Shown here one piece after another: positions 44,077 to 53,017 of a DNA stretch of 64,000 bases. The stretch's first letter is position 1. Every line of letters starts with the position of its first letter. Origin of the DNA: CAZMGV01 sp964565925 (GTDB lineage: Bacteria > JAGRBM01 > JAHCIT01); the NCBI GenBank assembly GCA_964565925.1, contig CAZMGV010000016.1, positions 49,300-113,299 of the forward strand, written 5' to 3'. The notes under the pieces were generated by a model. The model saw only the letters and a list, made by a program, of their open reading frames with translations, was not told the origin of the DNA and did no database searches. The position numbers and the translations under genes were made by a program.

Positions 44077-44103
44077 AAAAAGGGCGCCTTCCGGCGCCCT
44101 TTT
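44077..44103. terminator. Bidirectional terminator between convergent genes
   Basis: AAAAAGGGCGCC, loop TTCC, GGCGCCCTTTT: a 7-bp GC stem extended by A-T pairs, symmetrical in both directions. It lies between the NtrC-type gene and the NuoI-like gene. Confidence 0.92.
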
Positions 44104-44121
44104 CCGTTCAGTGCGAAGCGC

Positions 44122-44784
44122 TCAGTGACCGCTGTTGACCGAGTTGAAGAAGTCCCGGCGGTCGTGGCGGTGATCCGACGGGTGCGACACTTTGGCCCCC
44201 CGGTTCATGAGGAAGTTGATGTCCAGCACGGTGCGGTCGTACTGCACGTCGTCGACGATGGCCGAGTCCATGCGGATCGCGTCGCACGGGCAGGCTTCCA
44301 CGCAGAAGCCGCAGAAGACGCAGCGCAGGATGTCGATGTCGTAGCGGACCGGGGCCTTCTCGACCGCGGGGTCCTCGATCTGCTGGGCTTCGATATGGAT
44401 GCAGTGGGCCGGGCAGTTGGTCGCGCACAGCATGCAGGCGGTGCAGCGGGTGCGACCGTCCTCGTGCTGCATCAGCCGGTGGGCGGCGCGGTAGTAGTCG
44501 GGCTGCCAGATCTGCTCTTTCGGGTAGTCGACCGTGACGATGCCGTCCTGCGGGCCGGGCAGCGCCCACTGGGTGATGGCGCCCAGGACCGGGATACCGG
44601 CCGTCATTGTACGGAACCGCTTGATGCCGCTGTTGAGGGCCGGGAACGGGGCGCTCCAGGTGTCCTTCAGGTTGCGCAGAAGCTGGCCCAGGGTCGAGAC
44701 CATCCCGCGGACGATTTCGACCACGTAGATCTTTTCGAGGAAAGACGGCTCTGAGCGGCGGACTAGAACGACAGTTGCTGCCAT
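44122..44784 (-). CDS. Stand-alone NuoI-like 2x[4Fe-4S] ferredoxin protein
   Basis: 220 residues. Two CXXCXXCXXXCP clusters (CTACMLCATNCP and CVFCGFCVEACP) and the flanking CIHIEAQQIEDP and PVRYDIDILRCVFCGFC match the complex I subunit NuoI. It has a longer N-terminal part (about 110 residues before the first cluster, with KEQIWQPDYYRAAHRLM) than typical NuoI, and a histidine-rich end. No other complex I genes lie in this window, so it may serve a distant nuo operon or another redox complex. ATG start at 44784; ends at a terminator. Confidence 0.88.
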   Translation of the reverse strand: MAATVVLVRRSEPSFLEKIYVVEIVRGMVSTLGQLLRNLKDTWSAPFPALNSGIKRFRTMTAGIPVLGAITQWALPGPQDGIVTVDYPKEQIWQPDYYRAAHRLMQHEDGRTRCTACMLCATNCPAHCIHIEAQQIEDPAVEKAPVRYDIDILRCVFCGFCVEACPCDAIRMDSAIVDDVQYDRTVLDINFLMNRGAKVSHPSDHRHDRRDFFNSVNSGH

Positions 44785-44930
44785 GGATCGAATTACCCTC
44801 GTGTCGGCCCGGCTTTTGGGGTGCCGAGGCCTTGCAACAGGCCTAGGTTAAAGCCAAACGGAAGCCTTGAGTCAAACCCCGTGTCCGGGCCCCCCTGGGG
44901 GTGAACCGGGAGGGGTCCAGAGGTACCGAT

Positions 44931-46091
44931 ATGCCGACCCCGATGCCCCCGGATCAGCTGGCCGAACTGCGCCAGATCGAGTTCCCGGTGCTCCAGAAGG
45001 TTATTCACCTGAACCACGCCGGGGTCGCACCGGTGATGACCCGGGCCATGCTGGCGGCGGCCCATTTCGCCGCCGAGGCGGCCCGCACCGGCCAGACGAA
45101 CTACGTCCAGTGGGAACAGAAGATCGAGAAGGTCCGGGAGATTTCGTCCTGGTTCATCGGCGCGCAGCCGGAAGAAGTCGCCTTCGTCCGCAACACCTCG
45201 CACGGCCTGTCGCTGGTCGGCGAGGGGCTGGACTGGAAGCCCGGTGATAACATCGTCACGACGGCGGTCGAATACCCGTCCAACGTCTATCCGTGGTTCA
45301 ATCTGAAAAGCCGGGGCGTGGAGACAAAACTCGTCCCCGCCCGGGACGGCGACTTCAAGGTGGAAGACCTCGTCGCCGCCATCGACAGCCGTACCCGGCT
45401 GGTCTCCATTTCGCATGTGGAGTTCTCGACCGGCTACCGGTTCGATCTCAGGGCGCTTGCCGACGCCGTACACAAGAAGGGCGCACTGCTCTGCGTGGAC
45501 GCGATCCAGTCGCTGGGCGTGCACCCCATCGACGTGGTCCAGTCGGGCGTCGATTTTCTGGCGGCCGACGGCCACAAGTGGCTCTGCTCGTTCGAAGGCT
45601 GCGGCATTTTCTATGTCCGCAAGTCGCTGATCGGCCAGCTCCGCCCGGCGCTCGTGGGCTGGAACTCCGTCGTGCAGAACAAGGATTTCGACAAGTACGA
45701 CTTCACGCTGCCCGAACACGCCAGGCGGTTCGAGGAAGGCTCGATCCCGCAGCTGATGATCTTCCCGCTGGGCGCCGTGATCGAGAAGTTCGCCGAGATC
45801 GGCATCGAGCGGATCGAACGGATGGCGCTGGAAAACGCGGCCAAAGTCCGCGAAGAGATCAAGCGCCGGGGCCATCAGGTGGTGAACTTCCGGGGCTCGG
45901 GCCTGGATGTCGCCATCACCTGTTTCACCGGGAAGTTCGACGGCGCCGCCACGGTCCGCGAAATGAAGAAGAACGGCGGCTGCGACCTCGCCTTTAGGCG
46001 CGGGGCTGTGCGCGTGTCGCCGCATTTCTACAACAACGCCGACGATATCGGCCGGTTCTTCGAACTGTTCGACCGGGCTGTGAAGGCCTAG
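44931..46091 (+). CDS. Class V aminotransferase-fold PLP enzyme (cysteine desulfurase/isopenicillin-N-epimerase-like)
   Basis: 386 residues. Schiff-base Lys216 in AADGHKWL, GVAPVMTRAM at the N-terminal end and FVRNTSHGLSLVGEGLDW with VEYPSNVYPW for phosphate binding. The active-site Cys loop of SufS (with RAGHHC-type sequence) is replaced by KKNGGCDLAFRRGAVRVSPHFYNN, so classical cysteine desulfurase activity is doubtful; an epimerase, lyase or kynureninase-like role is possible. The ATG at 44931 has AGAGG seven bases before it; an ATG ten codons upstream is less likely. Divergent from the NuoI-like gene. Confidence 0.85.
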   Translation: MPTPMPPDQLAELRQIEFPVLQKVIHLNHAGVAPVMTRAMLAAAHFAAEAARTGQTNYVQWEQKIEKVREISSWFIGAQPEEVAFVRNTSHGLSLVGEGLDWKPGDNIVTTAVEYPSNVYPWFNLKSRGVETKLVPARDGDFKVEDLVAAIDSRTRLVSISHVEFSTGYRFDLRALADAVHKKGALLCVDAIQSLGVHPIDVVQSGVDFLAADGHKWLCSFEGCGIFYVRKSLIGQLRPALVGWNSVVQNKDFDKYDFTLPEHARRFEEGSIPQLMIFPLGAVIEKFAEIGIERIERMALENAAKVREEIKRRGHQVVNFRGSGLDVAITCFTGKFDGAATVREMKKNGGCDLAFRRGAVRVSPHFYNNADDIGRFFELFDRAVKA

Positions 46092-46103
46092 GCCTGCCCG
46101 GTC

Positions 46104-48173
46104 TTACGACCGGTTCGTCAGGTCCAGCCGGAACGTCTGGAGCTGGCGGCTCAGGTTCTCCGACATGCGGGTGAGCTCGGTCGCGGTCGCCCGGAGCTGT
46201 TCGGCGGCCGTCGTCTGCTCGGCCTGCGTCTGCACGATGTTCTGAAGCGCGGTGGACGATTCCGACGACAGCTTGGAGTGCTCGGCCGCCAGGTTTTCGA
46301 GTTTTTCGAACGCCCGCTCCGCTTCCGAGAACGCCACCGTGATTTCGTGGAAACCGGAGGCCGTGTCGCCCACCGCCTGCTGCCGCGACGCGAAATCCTG
46401 GCGGGCGGCCTGTACCAGCGCCGAGGTCTTCTGGCTCGTATCGGTCACCTGCTTGACGATGTCGTTGATCTCCGAGGCGCTGACGCTGGCCCGGTCGGCC
46501 AGCTTGCGGATCTCGTCGGCGACGACGCCGAACCCCCGTCCGTGCTCTCCGGCGCGCGCGGCCTCGATGGCCGCGTTCAGGCTGAGGAGGTTCGTCTGGG
46601 CGGTGATCTCGCGGATCACGTCCACGATCCCGCCGATCCGTTCGCTGCGGTTCGAGAGGTCTTCGATGCCGGTGAACACCTCGCCCAGCGACTGGCCGAG
46701 CTGGTTCATGCCCCGGGCGCTGGTCACGAGGTCGTCCTCGCCGGCGCCGGCGCGGGCCGACGCCCGGGCGGCTTCCGAGCGCGTGGATTTCATCACCGAG
46801 TCGACTTCCTGCGATCCGGTGGCGATCCGGCTCAGCATGTCGCCGGCCCGGGTGGAGTCGTTCCTGACCTGCTCGCTCCAGCTCACCAGCGTCACGGCGG
46901 TGGATGCGAGCTGCTCGGTGGCGCTCGCCACCGACTGGGCCAGCTGCTGGGAGTCGTCGATGGCTTTGGACAGTTTCCGCGCGGCACGGCCGAAATCGAT
47001 CAGCAGGGCGCCGATCTCGTCGTCGGCGTACGGGTTGCCGGGATTGCGCAGGTCACCGGCGGCCAGCCGGGCGGCGCTCGCCTTCAGTTCCTCCAGCGGC
47101 AGGGTGATATCCCTGACAACGATCAATGCCTGGAAAGCGACGGCGGCAAGTATGACGAGGACGATCACCACCGCCACGGCGGGGAAACCGAATTCGTTGC
47201 CCAGGTCGCTGCGGCTGATCACGGCGACCAGCCGGTGGCCGCCCGGCATGGAGACGGCGGTGCCGACCTGCTCGAACAGGGGGTTCACGAAAATGGCGTC
47301 TCCGGGCGTTTCAAGGACGGCAGTGCGAAGCCGCCGGTCGAGAGTCTCCCAGGCCACCGGATCCGCGGGTTTGCCCGACGCATCCAGCTGGACCCAGACC
47401 GACCGGGGCCACAGGTCCCGGTACGGGCCGCCTTTGGCGTCCTCGCCGCCCGCGATCCGGGCCGCTTCCCTGCGGACGGCCGGGGTCAGGGAGCTGAGGG
47501 CGATCTGCCCCAGCTCGCTGCGCCGGAAATAGGTGACGAGCGAGACAAAGCTGGCGGCGAAGATACCCAGCCCGACGACCAGGCCGATGATGATCTTGCC
47601 CCTCAGGGTGAGCGGGGCGAGCGAACCCGCCTGCTCGTCGCTGAGGAGACTGGCGAACCGGCCCAGCACCGGCCCCATGGTGTGCTTGTAGACCGTCCAG
47701 CTGAGGCCGTGGGCGAACAGGTAGCTGCCCACAAAGCAGCCCATGAATATGGTGACCGAGAAGCGGGTGAGATCCCCCTGCGTGCTGAACAGCCAGAGCC
47801 CGGTGACCATGCCGGTCAGCCAGCCCAGGGTCGAGATGGTCTGGAATCTCATGACCGCGACACGCGACGTCCGCAGCGCCTGTTCCAGGGTGTCCGGCGG
47901 GACCGGCTTGCCGGCTTCCATGAGCTCAAGGCTGACCGCGAGCGGCTCGTTCTCGCGCATGAGCCGGAAGTAGTTGAACGGGGAGAAGGCCGCGAAAAGC
48001 GCCGCGACCGCGCCGACGGCGACCAGCGACTGCTGGAGCCCGTAGCCGTGGAGCCCCAGCAGGATAGGCAGCACGAAGGCGACCGGCGCCACGGCCGCCA
48101 GCGATCCCAGCAGGATCGCGCGGCGTGCGACGGTCTCGATGTCGGCCCGGACAGTAGTGTTTGATGGGTTCAC
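46104..48173 (-). CDS. Methyl-accepting chemotaxis protein
   Basis: 689 residues. Four N-terminal membrane helices (about 17-72 and 110-170), one more at about 193-215, then a small extracytoplasmic sensor segment (about 218-325), a final helix (about 330-352), a HAMP domain (about 353-405) and a signalling coiled coil with the hairpin tip EITAQTNLLSLNAAIEAARA. The polytopic N-terminus is unusual compared with two-helix receptors and resembles receptors that sense within the membrane. GTG start. No CheA/CheW genes are near, so it would feed a remote array. Confidence 0.92.
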   Translation of the reverse strand: MNPSNTTVRADIETVARRAILLGSLAAVAPVAFVLPILLGLHGYGLQQSLVAVGAVAALFAAFSPFNYFRLMRENEPLAVSLELMEAGKPVPPDTLEQALRTSRVAVMRFQTISTLGWLTGMVTGLWLFSTQGDLTRFSVTIFMGCFVGSYLFAHGLSWTVYKHTMGPVLGRFASLLSDEQAGSLAPLTLRGKIIIGLVVGLGIFAASFVSLVTYFRRSELGQIALSSLTPAVRREAARIAGGEDAKGGPYRDLWPRSVWVQLDASGKPADPVAWETLDRRLRTAVLETPGDAIFVNPLFEQVGTAVSMPGGHRLVAVISRSDLGNEFGFPAVAVVIVLVILAAVAFQALIVVRDITLPLEELKASAARLAAGDLRNPGNPYADDEIGALLIDFGRAARKLSKAIDDSQQLAQSVASATEQLASTAVTLVSWSEQVRNDSTRAGDMLSRIATGSQEVDSVMKSTRSEAARASARAGAGEDDLVTSARGMNQLGQSLGEVFTGIEDLSNRSERIGGIVDVIREITAQTNLLSLNAAIEAARAGEHGRGFGVVADEIRKLADRASVSASEINDIVKQVTDTSQKTSALVQAARQDFASRQQAVGDTASGFHEITVAFSEAERAFEKLENLAAEHSKLSSESSTALQNIVQTQAEQTTAAEQLRATATELTRMSENLSRQLQTFRLDLTNRS

Positions 48174-48376
48174 GCTGGGACGGAAATCCTATCCGCTCCC
48201 CGTCTGGCAGTCATTACCGGCCGGGGAATCTGTTAAAGGGGTTGCGCTGAAATGAAACAGCCATCGTGGAAGCCGCCCCGGTAACTGAATGGGGCTCACG
48301 ACCGTCCGGTCTGGTCCGGATTCCGGTCAGATTCCGGCCAGAACCCGGTCAAAGGCGTCGCCAACTCACGACAGGT

Positions 48377-48398
48377 CTGTCACAAATCCGTCAAAATC
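48377..48398 (+). promoter_or_regulatory. Pho box (PhoB-binding direct repeats) upstream of PstS gene
   Basis: Two adjacent 11-bp units, CTGTCACAAAT and CCGTCAAAATC, match the PhoB consensus of a CTGTCAT core followed by an AT-rich part. They end about five bases before a possible -10 (GATACGGT, 48403-48410), the spacing seen where PhoB replaces the -35. The site is 69 bp upstream of the start codon. Confidence 0.75.
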
Positions 48399-48466
48399 TT
48401 CCGATACGGTTGCGCACCAGAAATGGGGCCGGTTCCAGAACGACCGGTCCAGGGAGAAACCTCGAA

Positions 48467-49489
48467 ATGCACAAGATCCAGAACTCCAAGCGCACGATCC
48501 GCCGGGCGGTTATTGCCGTGGCCGCCGGTGTGGCGTCCTTTGCGGGCATCGCCTTCGCCGAATCCCATGTCGATGCGGGATACGCCTCCTATTCGGCCGT
48601 GCAGGGCATCTCCGGGAACCTGGGCTCCATCGGTTCCGACACCCTGCTGAACCTCTCGACCATGTGGGCCGAGTCGTTCAACAAGTTTTATCCGAACGTG
48701 AAGGTCCAGATCGAGGGCAAGGGCTCCACGACCGCTCCGCCGGCGCTGATCGCGGGCACGGCGCAGCTGGGCCCCATGAGCCGCACGATGAAGGACGAAG
48801 AGAGCGACAAGTTCGAAAAGAAGTTCGGCTACAAGCCGACCCCGTACCGGGTCGCCATCGACTCGCTGGCTGTCTATGTCAACAAGGACAACCCGATCGA
48901 GCACCTGACGATGGAACAGGTGGACGGCATCTTCTCGTCGACCCGCAACAGCGGCAACTCCGACATCAAGACCTGGGGCGATGTGGGCCTGACCGGTGAA
49001 TGGGCGAACCGCCCGATCAGCCTCTACGGCCGCAACTCGGCTTCGGGCACCTACGGCTATTTCAAGGAACACGCGCTGTTCAAGGGCGACTACAAGTCGA
49101 CCGTGAAGGAGCAGCCGGGCTCGGCCGCGGTGGTCCAGGGCGTGACGGAAGACATCGCCGGCATCGGCTACTCGGGCATCGGCTACAAGACCTCCGGCGT
49201 GAAGGCTGTGGCGCTCTCCAAGAAGCAGCCGCAGTCCATGCTCAAGCGCGCGATGGCGAAACTCGATTTCATCGAGGCGAACTACGAGAACGCACTGAGC
49301 GGCAAATACCCGCTGGCGCGTTATCTGTACATCTACGTGAACCAGAAGCCGAACACGCCGCTCGATCCGCTGGTCCGGGAGATGCTGCGCCTGATCTACA
49401 CGAAGGAAGGCCAGGAAGTGGTCGTCAAGGACGGCTACGACCCGCTTCCGCTCAACATCGCACAGGAAGAGATGGCCAAGCTGAAGTAA
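48467..49489 (+). CDS. pstS: Phosphate-binding PstS-like periplasmic protein
   Basis: 340 residues. Signal peptide to about residue 31 (GVASFAGIAFA). Phosphate-binding segments are visible: GSDTLLNLSTMWAESF, EGKGSTTAPPALIAGTAQLGPMSR, and YGRNSASGTYGYFKEH, equivalent to the three loops of PstS that contact phosphate. A good AGGGAG precedes the ATG at 48467. A Pho box upstream supports a phosphate-starvation role. No pstC, pstA, pstB or phoU follows; a terminator ends the unit. It could feed a transporter encoded elsewhere. Confidence 0.9.
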   Translation: MHKIQNSKRTIRRAVIAVAAGVASFAGIAFAESHVDAGYASYSAVQGISGNLGSIGSDTLLNLSTMWAESFNKFYPNVKVQIEGKGSTTAPPALIAGTAQLGPMSRTMKDEESDKFEKKFGYKPTPYRVAIDSLAVYVNKDNPIEHLTMEQVDGIFSSTRNSGNSDIKTWGDVGLTGEWANRPISLYGRNSASGTYGYFKEHALFKGDYKSTVKEQPGSAAVVQGVTEDIAGIGYSGIGYKTSGVKAVALSKKQPQSMLKRAMAKLDFIEANYENALSGKYPLARYLYIYVNQKPNTPLDPLVREMLRLIYTKEGQEVVVKDGYDPLPLNIAQEEMAKLK

Positions 49490-49515
49490 CCTTCGGTCAC
49501 GGCTTTTGCTGAACG

Positions 49516-49541
49516 CGGCCCCGGGTTTCCGGGGCCGTTTT
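49516..49541 (+). terminator. Terminator after pstS
   Basis: Perfect 9-bp stem CGGCCCCGG and CCGGGGCCG, loop GTTT, followed by TTTTC, 27 bp after the pstS stop. Confidence 0.92.
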
Positions 49542-49610
49542 CATTCCGGACACCTGCGCCGGCTGCCTGGAGGGGCGGGCGGTTCCCTTGCGGCGGGAGT
49601 TCCGCTAGAG

Positions 49611-50903
49611 ATGGCAGGTCTGATGGAACCGCACCTCACAGAAACCCGCTGGAAGAAATACCTGCTCTCGGTGGGGCTTTTCTGCGCGATGTGGGCCTAC
49701 GCGCTGGGGCTCACGGTCTTCGGACCCGCGGTCGCCCGGATGGCGGCCGATCTGGGCGTCTCCGAAGCCGCCACCGGCGCGCTGTCGTTCTGGATGTCGG
49801 TCGGCTTTCTGGGCGCGACGGCCGTGGGCTGGTGGATCGCGCACCGGATCGATCTGAGGCTGTTCGCGGTTCTCGGGGCGGCGGGGCTGGCGGCCGGTCT
49901 GGTGCTGGTCTCCCGCGGCGCCAATTACCTGGAAGTCGCGCTCGGAATCGGACTCTTCGGCATCGGCGGCGCGCTCTCGGAAATCGCCGGCAACGCCACC
50001 ATCGCCAACCTCTACCCGGAAAACCGGGCCATGGCGCTCAACGTGTACCACCTCATGTTCGGGAGCGCGGCGCTCGCCGGGCCCCGGTTTTCGGGCCTTC
50101 TTGTTTCAAACGGAACGGGCTGGCGGACGGTATATCTGTGCGTGGCCGCGGTGGCGCTTCTGCCGCTGCCGGTGTTCGGCCTGCTGCGCTTTCCGGGGTC
50201 CGTTCCCGATCCGGCTGAACATCCGGCAGATGATCCGGCAGATCGCCCGGCGGATCGTCCGAAAGCTGGCGGTCCGGCCGCCGATGCCACGCCGGCCGGT
50301 GACGCACCCGTCTGGCGCAGCCCGATCATCGTCGTCGTGGCACTGGGAATCTTCTTCTACGTCGGCTCGGAGATCGGCACCAACAACTGGGCCGCGCTGT
50401 TCCTGCAGCGCACCCGCGGCTACGACGAGATGCGGGCGGCAGGAGCGGTATCGGACTTCTGGCTGGCGCTGACGGCCGGGCGCCTTTTCGTGATCTATCT
50501 GGCTACCCGCATCCCGGCCGAAAAGCTGCTGCTCGCCATGACCATCGGCGCGGCCGCGGGTTCCGTCCTGCTGGTGCTCGTGCCCGGGGGTGCCGCGCTC
50601 TGGATGATGGTGCTGGGGGGCAGCTTCTCGGGCGTGTTCGCGACCCTGTTCGCCATCGGGGTCAACCGTTTTCCGTCCCGCAGCGCCGCCGTATCCACGG
50701 TGCTCACCGCGGCGGCGGGGCTGGGGATTCTCCTGCTGGCCCCCTCGATCGGTTACGCGAACGAGTGGCTGGGATACCGCCTCGGTTTTGCGCTGACATC
50801 TGTCTACGCGCTGGCGCTCTGCGGCTGCAGTCTCTGGCTGGCGGTCCGGGCTGGAGCTACTTCCCGTGCTGACGGGAATCCGGCTGCCCTTTCATCCCCA
50901 TGA
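49611..50903 (+). CDS. Major facilitator superfamily transporter
   Basis: 430 residues with about 12 membrane helices. The region resembles the FucP/LtaA-like sugar or lipid exporters by general pattern: two six-helix halves joined by a cytoplasmic linker. The linker (about residues 199-220) is made of near-repeats of Pro-Ala-Asp. ATG at 49611 with GGGAG 11 bases earlier; a second Met four codons on is possible. Its last 47 bases overlap the convergent PilZ gene. Substrate unknown. Confidence 0.85.
   Translation: MAGLMEPHLTETRWKKYLLSVGLFCAMWAYALGLTVFGPAVARMAADLGVSEAATGALSFWMSVGFLGATAVGWWIAHRIDLRLFAVLGAAGLAAGLVLVSRGANYLEVALGIGLFGIGGALSEIAGNATIANLYPENRAMALNVYHLMFGSAALAGPRFSGLLVSNGTGWRTVYLCVAAVALLPLPVFGLLRFPGSVPDPAEHPADDPADRPADRPKAGGPAADATPAGDAPVWRSPIIVVVALGIFFYVGSEIGTNNWAALFLQRTRGYDEMRAAGAVSDFWLALTAGRLFVIYLATRIPAEKLLLAMTIGAAAGSVLLVLVPGGAALWMMVLGGSFSGVFATLFAIGVNRFPSRSAAVSTVLTAAAGLGILLLAPSIGYANEWLGYRLGFALTSVYALALCGCSLWLAVRAGATSRADGNPAALSSP
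50209..50256 (+). repeat. 12-bp degenerate tandem repeat within the MFS gene
   Basis: Four consecutive 12-base units (ATCCGGCTGAAC, ATCCGGCAGATG, ATCCGGCAGATC, GCCCGGCGGATC), with a weaker fifth unit (GTCCGAAAGCTG, 50257-50268). They encode a Pro-Ala-Asp-rich linker between the two transporter halves. The unit is in frame (4 codons), so copy-number change would only alter linker length. Confidence 0.8.
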
Positions 50904-51618
50904 GCGCGTAGAGGCGTTCCGGATGGACCGGCCGGGTGACAAAGTAGGTGGCGTGATGCTGGAGGGCGGGAGTCCCGCATCCCGTTTCGCCAATGACGAT
51001 GACCGACTGGATCCCGCCGGTATATTCATGGTGCAGCTTTTCCAGGAACTCGATGACCGGCGTACCGAGGTTATCCGTAAAGAGGATGACCGATTTCGGC
51101 TGCAGCCCGTTATCCAGCAGATCCGCCGCCTGCTCCAGATCGGCCGTCTCCGCCACGTCGAGACCCATCCCGTCCAGATAGACAGAGGTCTGTAGCCGCT
51201 CGGCTCCGGTATCGCCGATGAGCAGGACGACGGCGTGATCGGCCTGGGCGGGTGTGCCCGCGTCGGGATGCAGTTTCGCTCCGTGACTCTGCTGCGAAAG
51301 AAACAGCGCCAGTTTCGGCGGCATCAGTTCGAAATAGAGTCCCATGCCCGGCGGCCGGTGGTGTTCCTGGTGATCGCGGATCGACCGTACCACGACGGCC
51401 GGAAGGCCCACCAGACCGTGCTCGTTGGGCACCAGCACCGAGAGGTTTACCCTGGTGCCGACTTGGAACGGTTCCCGGGTCCGCAGGAATACTCCCTGTC
51501 TGGACCAGTCGTGGGAGTACAGAGTCGCCTCCGGCAGGCCTTCGGCCTGCACGTGAACCTTCAGTTCAATAGGCACCCGCCGGTTAAACCGGTGGTCGCT
51601 CTGTTCATGGCCTGTCAT
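50857..51618 (-). CDS. PilZ-domain protein with degenerate receiver-like domain
   Basis: 253 residues. The N-terminal PilZ domain (about 8-115) has the c-di-GMP-binding RFNRR and DWSRQG (D/NxSxxG) motifs. The second half (about 130-245) has an alpha/beta receiver-like layout: AVVLLIGDTGAERLQTSVYLDG, ILFTDNLGTPVIEFLEKL, SVIVIGETG. An Asp is present near the phosphorylation position, but the acidic pair at the start is absent, so phosphorylation is unlikely. It may pass c-di-GMP signals to a motility or surface process. The ATG at 51618 is chosen since the N-terminus then matches PilZ proteins. Tail overlaps the MFS gene by 47 bp. Confidence 0.85.
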   Translation of the reverse strand: MTGHEQSDHRFNRRVPIELKVHVQAEGLPEATLYSHDWSRQGVFLRTREPFQVGTRVNLSVLVPNEHGLVGLPAVVVRSIRDHQEHHRPPGMGLYFELMPPKLALFLSQQSHGAKLHPDAGTPAQADHAVVLLIGDTGAERLQTSVYLDGMGLDVAETADLEQAADLLDNGLQPKSVILFTDNLGTPVIEFLEKLHHEYTGGIQSVIVIGETGCGTPALQHHATYFVTRPVHPERLYALMGMKGQPDSRQHGK

Positions 51619-51705
51619 CAAACCGAAATCCCTTTCCGGTCGGCATCTTATAGATAACAATGACGGGAGCACAAAAGGAATGAGAAACATCAGGCGTCTC
51701 GGGGA

Positions 51706-52932
51706 ATGCCGGGGCGGACCGTATCACATGGGAACGGTCTGGCTTTAAACGAATGGGAGAACGGTTTCGCATTGAACGGCCGGCGGATTATCGGATCGGG
51801 AGCAGGCGGACTGGCTACGCTGCTCGACGGGCTTGCGACACCGTGGCTTTTTGCCGCGGTTTACCCGTTTTTCACGGATTACGTGTGGCGGTGGTACTCC
51901 CCTGCGTCAGCAAGCCGTATAGGCGCTCTGTATACGGCCCTGTGGATAGCCGAAGGGTTCCTGCTGGTCCCGGCTGTACGCCGGATTGCGGGTGCCTCTC
52001 CCCGTGCGCTGACGGCCGCCGCGTTACTAATTCCGCTGCTCCGATTCAACGTCATCTGGGGGAGTGCACGTTTTGGCGCTCTCGAAATTTTTATTCTGCT
52101 GGAGCGGGCGGTGTCCTGGACCGTTTTCCTGGCGGAACCGTCCCGGTCCGGACGGATCCGTTCCCGGCTTGCCCGGTATTTGCCGTGGTTCTTCGGCGTG
52201 GCGCTCGGATCCGGGATGGTGGCGATGGCGGCCCGCTGGCTCGAAACCGATCCGGCCATGTACATCGCCGCCGGAGGAGCCGCCGGACTGGCCGCGGCAC
52301 TGCTCAAAACGCTCTCTGTACAGCTGGTGCCGGAACCGGCGGCCGGATTCACGTCTGCTGCCGAAGCGCCGCCGCCTGCGGCGAATCACTGGGTACCGCT
52401 TGCGCTGATCTTTGCGGTTCTGGTGGCTGCCGGTCTGCTTCCCAAGGATCTCGCCTACCTGTCGCCGGGTATCGAACAGCATCTCCGGTTCTGGGAACCG
52501 CTGGACCGTTCCATGTGGATCGCCGCGCTGGCGGTTCTGGTTCTCCTGCCGGCGGAGCGGTTCCGCCTCGGATACGCCGCTGGCGCACTGCTGATTCTCC
52601 TGTCCGGAATTCCGGGGCTGGCCGGAGTTCCGGGACCGGGCGGGGCGCCGGCGCTGACCCTGCTCGGTGCGGGACTCGGCGCCATGGCGCTGTGCCTGGT
52701 TGACGGTTCCGCGGAGGCGCCACGGCCCGGCCGTTTGGAGATGCTCCGGTCTGTGAAATGGTCCGTCGGAACGATCGCCTGTTTCCGGGGGTTCGGCGTA
52801 CTGGTGCTCGACTTCACCTTTTCCGGATGGCTGATGGCGGGTGTGGCGCTGGCCGCCGTCCTGGCGTTCGGGCTGTGGTGGCGGAAAGGTTCCAGGCCTG
52901 CCGAAACCGCCGGAACCGCCGAAACCGGGTGA
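51706..52932 (+). CDS. Polytopic membrane protein of unknown function
   Basis: 408 residues with about 10-12 hydrophobic segments (from about 35-55 to 370-390) and a Gly/Ala-rich C-terminus. No motif recognised; an early ALYTALWIAEGFLLVPAVRR segment suggests a helical bundle. The start is uncertain: the ATG at 51706 has no good ribosome site, and a TTG near 51773 (GGGAG about 12 bases upstream) would start just before the first helix. Codon pattern is like its neighbours. It sits between the PilZ gene and the radical SAM cluster and is divergent from PilZ. Confidence 0.6.
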   Translation: MPGRTVSHGNGLALNEWENGFALNGRRIIGSGAGGLATLLDGLATPWLFAAVYPFFTDYVWRWYSPASASRIGALYTALWIAEGFLLVPAVRRIAGASPRALTAAALLIPLLRFNVIWGSARFGALEIFILLERAVSWTVFLAEPSRSGRIRSRLARYLPWFFGVALGSGMVAMAARWLETDPAMYIAAGGAAGLAAALLKTLSVQLVPEPAAGFTSAAEAPPPAANHWVPLALIFAVLVAAGLLPKDLAYLSPGIEQHLRFWEPLDRSMWIAALAVLVLLPAERFRLGYAAGALLILLSGIPGLAGVPGPGGAPALTLLGAGLGAMALCLVDGSAEAPRPGRLEMLRSVKWSVGTIACFRGFGVLVLDFTFSGWLMAGVALAAVLAFGLWWRKGSRPAETAGTAETG

Positions 52933-53017
52933 TACGTGACACGCGAAAATCGGGCAGATAAAGGGGCAGTTTCGCCTGTAAACCGCTGGCGGAACGCGAT
53001 ACAATCGGATTTCTGAA

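Noticed and set aside
44931..46091. Assignment as SufS/IscS cysteine desulfurase
   Set aside because: The catalytic cysteine loop of SufS is not present in the right context; only the class V aminotransferase fold is supported.
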